Origin: Alphaproteobacteria bacterium
GTDB lineage: Bacteria > Pseudomonadota > Alphaproteobacteria > Reyranellales > Reyranellaceae
DNA length: 64,000 nt
Reading direction: 5' to 3'
NCBI GenBank assembly: GCA_016870115.1
Contig: VGCH01000013.1
Coordinates: 22,184-86,183 of the forward strand
The notes under the pieces were generated by a model. The model ran no database searches, was not told where the DNA came from, and worked only from the letters and a program-made list of their open reading frames with translations. The translations under genes were made by a program, and so were the position numbers. This document shows, one piece after another, positions 60,773 to 64,000 of the stretch (position 1 is its first letter; every line of letters starts with the position of its first letter).

Positions 60773-61060
60773 TCATCGCAACCTGTCGGCGGCGAACCAG
60801 GCGGCGAGCACGTCGAGCTCGGCGAGGTCGAAGCCGCGGGCCAGGCGGCCCATCACCGTGGACGGGCGCTCGTTGGCGCGGAAGGCGCGCAAGGCCGCCG
60901 CGAGCTCGTCACGCGGCCGGCCGGCGATGGGTGGTACGGCGCTGTCGAGCGCGCGGCTCGCGGTGTGGCAGCCCGAGCAAGCGCTGGCGCCCGGCGGCTC
61001 GGCCGCATTGGCGCCGGCCGGCGCCAGTGCCAGAGCCATCGCGAGCACCGCGGCGCGCAC
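60773..61060 (-). CDS. Small monoheme cytochrome c (FccA-like)
   Basis: About 95 residues from GTG 61060. A signal peptide (AAVLAMALALAPAGANA) precedes a single heme motif CSGCH (about 28-32). PPIAGRPRDELAAALRAFRA and STVMGRLARGFDLAELDVLA, with the Met axial ligand, resemble cytochrome subunits of flavocytochrome c sulfide dehydrogenase. It starts 11 bases after the isoquinoline-oxidoreductase-like gene and precedes the FCSD flavoprotein, so it could accept electrons from either. Longer upstream reading is not credible because it would run through the previous gene. Confidence 0.82.
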   Translation of the reverse strand: MRAAVLAMALALAPAGANAAEPPGASACSGCHTASRALDSAVPPIAGRPRDELAAALRAFRANERPSTVMGRLARGFDLAELDVLAAWFAADRLR

Positions 61061-61071
61061 CGGCCCGCCGA

Positions 61072-63228
61072 TCAGGCCTTGCGCAGGTCGTGGTGCATCA
61101 GCGGCAAGGTGCGGATACGCTTGCCGGTGGCGGCGAAGATGGCGTTCAGCACGGCCGGAGCCGCCACGCCGATCGTCGGCTCGCCAACGCCGCCCCAGAA
61201 ACCGCCGGTGGGCACCAGCACCGTCTCGACCACCGGCATCTCGTCGATGCGCATCATGTTGTAGGAGTCGAAGTTGGTCTGCTCGATGGCACCGTCCTTG
61301 ATCGTGATCTCGCCATAGAGCGCCGCCGTGAGTCCGTAGACGAACGAGCCCGACACTTGCCGCTCGACCTGCGCGGGATTCACGACGTAGCCGCAGTCGG
61401 TCGCGGCGACGATCTTGTGGATCTTGAGCACGCCTTCGGCACTCACCGACACTTCGGCGACAGCAGCGACGTAGCTGCCGAAGCCCATGATCTGGGCGAT
61501 GCCGTGGAAGCGACCGGCCGGCGGCTTGCCGTAGTTGGCCTTGGCCGCCGCCGCCTCCAGGACCGCGCGGTGCTTGGGTCGCAGATACTTGCGGCGGAAG
61601 GCCAGCGGATCCTGGCCGGCGGCATGCGCCAGCTCGTCCATGAAACATTCGAGATAGATCGCGTTCTGATTGAGATTCACGCCGCGCCAGAAGCCCGCCG
61701 TCACATGCGGATTGCGCATCGCGTGGTCGATCAGCAGGTTCGGGATGTCGTACGCGAATGTCGCCTCCGCCCGACGGGGTCTCAGTCCCTGGAAGACCAC
61801 CGGATCCAATCCGTTCTGCAGGAGCTGCGGCAGCAGCGAGGCAAAAATGGACTGGCCCGAGATGCGCAGATGCAGGCCGGTGAGGTTGCCCTGCGCGTCG
61901 ATCCCACCGGTGAGCTTCGCCTGGGTCACGGGATGGAACTGGCACTGCGCCATGTCCTCCTCGCGGCTCCACAGCAGCTTCACCGGCGTGCCGGGCATCT
62001 CCTTCGCGATCAGCACGGCCTGCCGCACATAGTCGGCGCGGCCGCGCCGTCCGAAGCCGCCGCCCAGCATGGTTTTGTGGACGTCGCACTTGGCGACCGG
62101 CAGGCCCGCCGCTTCGGCCGCCGCCGCGAGCGCGGCTTCGCCGTTCTGGGTCGGGCACCAGACCTCGCACTTGTCGGCCGTACAGAGCGCGGTGGCGTTC
62201 ATCGGCTCCATGGTGACGTGGTGCTGATACGGGTAGCCGTAGACCGCCTCGACTTTCCTCGGGGCGGCGGCGATCGCGGCCCTGGCGTCACCCTGCTTGT
62301 TGCCGACGAAAGCCTGTTCGGCCGTCAGGCCTTCCTTCAATGTCTCGGCGATGGAGGCGCTCGATACACTGGCGTTGGGAGTGTCTTCCCAGACGATCCG
62401 CACCGCCTTGAGCGCGGCCTGGGCCTGCCAATAGGTGTCGGCGACGACGGCTACAGCGCGGCCGTCGACGGCGAGGACCTTCTTCACGCCGGGCATCGAG
62501 GTGGCGCGCGCGGCGTCGAAGCTCTTGAGCTTGTTGCCGTGGATGGGGCTCGCCGTGATCGTCGCGGTGAGCATGCCGGGCAGGCGCAGATCGGCCCCGT
62601 ACACCAGCTTGCCCGTGACCTTGTCGAGCGTGTCGAGTCGCTTCAGCGGCTTGCCGATCGTGTGCCAGTCCTTCGGGTCCTTGAGCTTCACCTCCCTGGG
62701 CGGCTCCAGCTTGGCGGCGGCGTCGGCCACCTTGCCGAAGGTGATCGTGCGGTTCGACGGCTTGTGGGTGATCACGCTCTTGGCGGCGGCACACTCGGCG
62801 GCTGGAACCTTCCAGGCCTCGGCGGCCGCGCGGATCAGCATGTCGCGGGCGGCGGCGCCGGCCTCGCGCACATACTGGTGCGACTCACGGATGCCGCGGC
62901 TGCCGCCGGTCGCGAAATTGCGCCATACGCGATTGCGCGCGACGTTCTGGCCGGGCGTCGGGAACTCCGTCGTGACCTTGCTCCAGTCGCACTCCAGCTC
63001 CTCGGCAGCGAGCTGGGCGAGACCGGTCAGCGTCCCTTGCCCCATCTCGGAGCGGGCGATGCGGATCACCACCGTGTCGTCCGGCAGGATCACGATCCAG
63101 GCGTTCACTTCGCGGGCGCTGGCGGCGGCGGCGGGACGCGCAAGACCGAAACCGACGGCGAGACCGCCACCGGCGACAGCGGCGCCCACCATCAGCGAGC
63201 GACGGGAAATCGGGGCGAGATGGGTCAT
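61072..63228 (-). CDS. Molybdenum hydroxylase large subunit (isoquinoline 1-oxidoreductase beta-type)
   Basis: A 718-residue xanthine-dehydrogenase-family large subunit that binds molybdopterin. Tat signal SRRSLMVGAAVAGGGLAVGF, so it is exported. Features: GQGTLTGLAQLAAEELECDW, GGGFGRRG and GGVGEPTIGVAAPAVLNAIF near the C-terminus. The family includes isoquinoline 1-oxidoreductase and aldehyde oxidases that pass electrons to cytochrome c. Start ATG 63228 has GGAGG upstream. The partner 2Fe-2S protein is encoded 11 bases upstream, and the small cytochrome gene follows. Confidence 0.92.
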   Translation of the reverse strand: MTHLAPISRRSLMVGAAVAGGGLAVGFGLARPAAAASAREVNAWIVILPDDTVVIRIARSEMGQGTLTGLAQLAAEELECDWSKVTTEFPTPGQNVARNRVWRNFATGGSRGIRESHQYVREAGAAARDMLIRAAAEAWKVPAAECAAAKSVITHKPSNRTITFGKVADAAAKLEPPREVKLKDPKDWHTIGKPLKRLDTLDKVTGKLVYGADLRLPGMLTATITASPIHGNKLKSFDAARATSMPGVKKVLAVDGRAVAVVADTYWQAQAALKAVRIVWEDTPNASVSSASIAETLKEGLTAEQAFVGNKQGDARAAIAAAPRKVEAVYGYPYQHHVTMEPMNATALCTADKCEVWCPTQNGEAALAAAAEAAGLPVAKCDVHKTMLGGGFGRRGRADYVRQAVLIAKEMPGTPVKLLWSREEDMAQCQFHPVTQAKLTGGIDAQGNLTGLHLRISGQSIFASLLPQLLQNGLDPVVFQGLRPRRAEATFAYDIPNLLIDHAMRNPHVTAGFWRGVNLNQNAIYLECFMDELAHAAGQDPLAFRRKYLRPKHRAVLEAAAAKANYGKPPAGRFHGIAQIMGFGSYVAAVAEVSVSAEGVLKIHKIVAATDCGYVVNPAQVERQVSGSFVYGLTAALYGEITIKDGAIEQTNFDSYNMMRIDEMPVVETVLVPTGGFWGGVGEPTIGVAAPAVLNAIFAATGKRIRTLPLMHHDLRKA

Positions 63229-63239
63229 GGGTGCCTCCC

Positions 63240-63692
63240 TCACGCCTTGGCCGCGGCATGGATGGCGGCGCGCACCTCTTGATAGGTGCCGCAGCGGCAG
63301 ATGTTGGTCATCGCCGCGTCGATGTCGGCGTCGGTCGGCTTGGGATTGGACTTCAGGAGCGCCGTCGCCGCCATCAGCATGCCGCTCTGGCAGTAGCCGC
63401 ACTGGGGCACGTCGTGATCGACCCAGGCCTGTTGCAGCTTGGTGAGCTTGCCGCCGTCGGCCAGCCCCTCGATGGTGACGATCTTGCGGTTGCCGATGGA
63501 GTTCACCGGCACCTGGCAGGAGCGCGTCGCCACGCCGTCGATGTGGACGGTGCAGGCGCCGCACTGGGCGATGCCGCAACCGTACTTGGTGCCGGTGAGA
63601 CCGATGGTGTCGCGCAGCACCCAGAGGAGCGGCGTGCGCGGATCGACCGCCGCGCGATGGACCTTGCCATTGATGTTCAGCACGACCGACAT
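63240..63692 (-). CDS. 2Fe-2S subunit of molybdenum hydroxylase (isoquinoline 1-oxidoreductase alpha-type)
   Basis: A 150-residue ferredoxin-fold protein with two [2Fe-2S] sites: GTKYGCGIAQCGACTVHIDG (first) and QCGYCQSGM plus NICRCGTY (second). It passes electrons from the molybdenum subunit onward. Start ATG 63692 gives MSVVLNINGKVHRAAVDPRT, the expected beginning, and the protein lacks its own signal peptide, so it is probably exported as a complex with the Tat-carrying large subunit. It is the first gene of the minus-strand block. Confidence 0.94.
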   Translation of the reverse strand: MSVVLNINGKVHRAAVDPRTPLLWVLRDTIGLTGTKYGCGIAQCGACTVHIDGVATRSCQVPVNSIGNRKIVTIEGLADGGKLTKLQQAWVDHDVPQCGYCQSGMLMAATALLKSNPKPTDADIDAAMTNICRCGTYQEVRAAIHAAAKA

Positions 63693-63808
63693 GAGGCGTC
63701 CTCCCGGGGGATTTCCGGCAAGGCTAGGGCGTTTTCGCCCCAGAGGGAACCGCTCACACGGTTGCGGCCGACCGGAAGACCTCCCGTCCCGATGCCTCGT
63801 TGGTCGGC
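63693..63808. other. Intergenic sequence upstream of the molybdenum hydroxylase operon
   Basis: The 305 bases between the 2Fe-2S gene and the right-edge ATG hold a palindrome (63809-63842) and the second copy of the 127-bp repeat. In the remaining 63693-63808 I see no gene or clear promoter, although the promoter of the minus-strand run should lie here. Confidence 0.4.
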
Positions 63809-63842
63809 TTTCCGATTCGCCGGAGTCTGCCCGGATCGGAAA
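63809..63842. repeat. Palindromic element GATCGGAAA family, copy 3
   Basis: TTTCCGATTCG and CGGATCGGAAA pair over 11 positions (one wobble) with a 12-base loop. It lies 31 bases before the 127-bp repeat and shares arms with the elements at 42468-42501 and 60679-60708. Confidence 0.6.
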
Positions 63843-63873
63843 AACCTCGGCACGCCGTCGCGGCTGTCCGGTC

Positions 63874-64000
63874 CCCTCGCGAAACCCACGCAACCAAATC
63901 GCGCTGTCGCGAAATCGTCGTGTTACCGGCGCCCGGCATGATCCTCCCATCGACGGACGGCATCCCGCCGGCCCACCGACCTCAAAGGGAGATCGCCATG
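63874..64000 (+). repeat. 127-bp perfect direct repeat, copy 2
   Basis: Identical to 56828-56954 in the same orientation and running to the last base of the window. The base immediately before it differs (C here, T at copy 1). It ends with a ribosome-binding site and ATG. The distance between copies is 7046 bases. Confidence 0.97.
63998..64000 (+). CDS. Start codon of probable second NG-peptide gene (rest outside window)
   Basis: Only the ATG is visible. It follows the same leader and AAAGGGAG ribosome-binding site as the NG-peptide gene at 56952, so a paralogous small secreted peptide most likely begins here. Identity beyond the ATG cannot be known from this window. Confidence 0.5.

Noticed and set aside
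60460..63282. A 940-codon open frame on the plus strand
   Set aside because: Antisense to the molybdenum hydroxylase and FCSD genes; low-complexity Arg/Asp/His-rich translation without motifs, a GC artefact.

Overview
The window is high-GC DNA whose gene content and order point to an alphaproteobacterium. The evidence is the ribF-ileS-lspA-DUF3035-M16-M16 block, the argD-argF-hslO operon, an ornithine decarboxylase/homospermidine synthase pair, a Caulobacter-type ceramide cluster, and TAXI-TRAP and Bug-type binding proteins. A Rhodospirillales/Reyranella-like or Hyphomicrobiales soil or water bacterium would fit, but genus cannot be read from the sequence. Genes are densely packed, with many ATGA/GTGA overlaps. 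No phage, insertion sequence, integrase or CRISPR array is visible.

Layout. 1-8803 (minus): end of pgi, an M16 peptidase pair, a DUF3035 lipoprotein, lspA, ileS, ribF and a MaoC-type hydratase. 8914-11821 (plus): an aminoglycoside-phosphotransferase-fold protein, a small partner, an NQO-like oxidoreductase and an ArsR regulator with a perfect inverted repeat in front of it. 11899-18130: three hotdog thioesterases, a TauE/SafE permease, LysR and MarR regulators, tRNA-Gln(TTG), argE, folE and apaG. 18109-21175 (minus): argD-argF-hslO with a clear promoter and leader hairpin. 21339-28983 (plus): seven tightly linked genes matching the bacterial ceramide pathway (acyl-ACP synthetase, ceramide reductase, acyl carrier protein, serine palmitoyltransferase, ceramide synthase) plus a metallophosphoesterase and an MFS transporter. 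28984-32054 (plus): a leader with a 39-codon uORF, then ornithine decarboxylase and homospermidine synthase. 32032-36373 (minus): a TAXI-TRAP transporter and a NhaD-like antiporter.

36459-42453 (plus): ugpQ, ugpBAEC and an endonuclease/exonuclease/phosphatase-family enzyme, behind a possible Pho box. 42523-45919 (minus): an ScsB-like membrane electron transporter with two paralogous periplasmic peroxiredoxin-like proteins. 46059-56527: catabolic genes (Fe-alcohol dehydrogenase, M20 amidohydrolase, ThDP decarboxylase, flavoprotein, GMC oxidoreductase, Bug protein, acyl-CoA dehydrogenase, SMP-30 lactonase). 57210-63692 (minus): an eight-gene run encoding an isoquinoline-oxidoreductase-type molybdenum hydroxylase, a flavocytochrome c sulfide dehydrogenase and SoxXYZA, without soxB or soxCD.

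The most unusual feature is a 127-bp perfect direct repeat (56828-56954 and 63874-64000) that brackets this redox block. Each copy ends at an ATG. The first ATG opens a gene for a tiny secreted peptide built of NG-containing pentads. The second is the last codon of the window, so a paralogue probably lies just beyond the edge.
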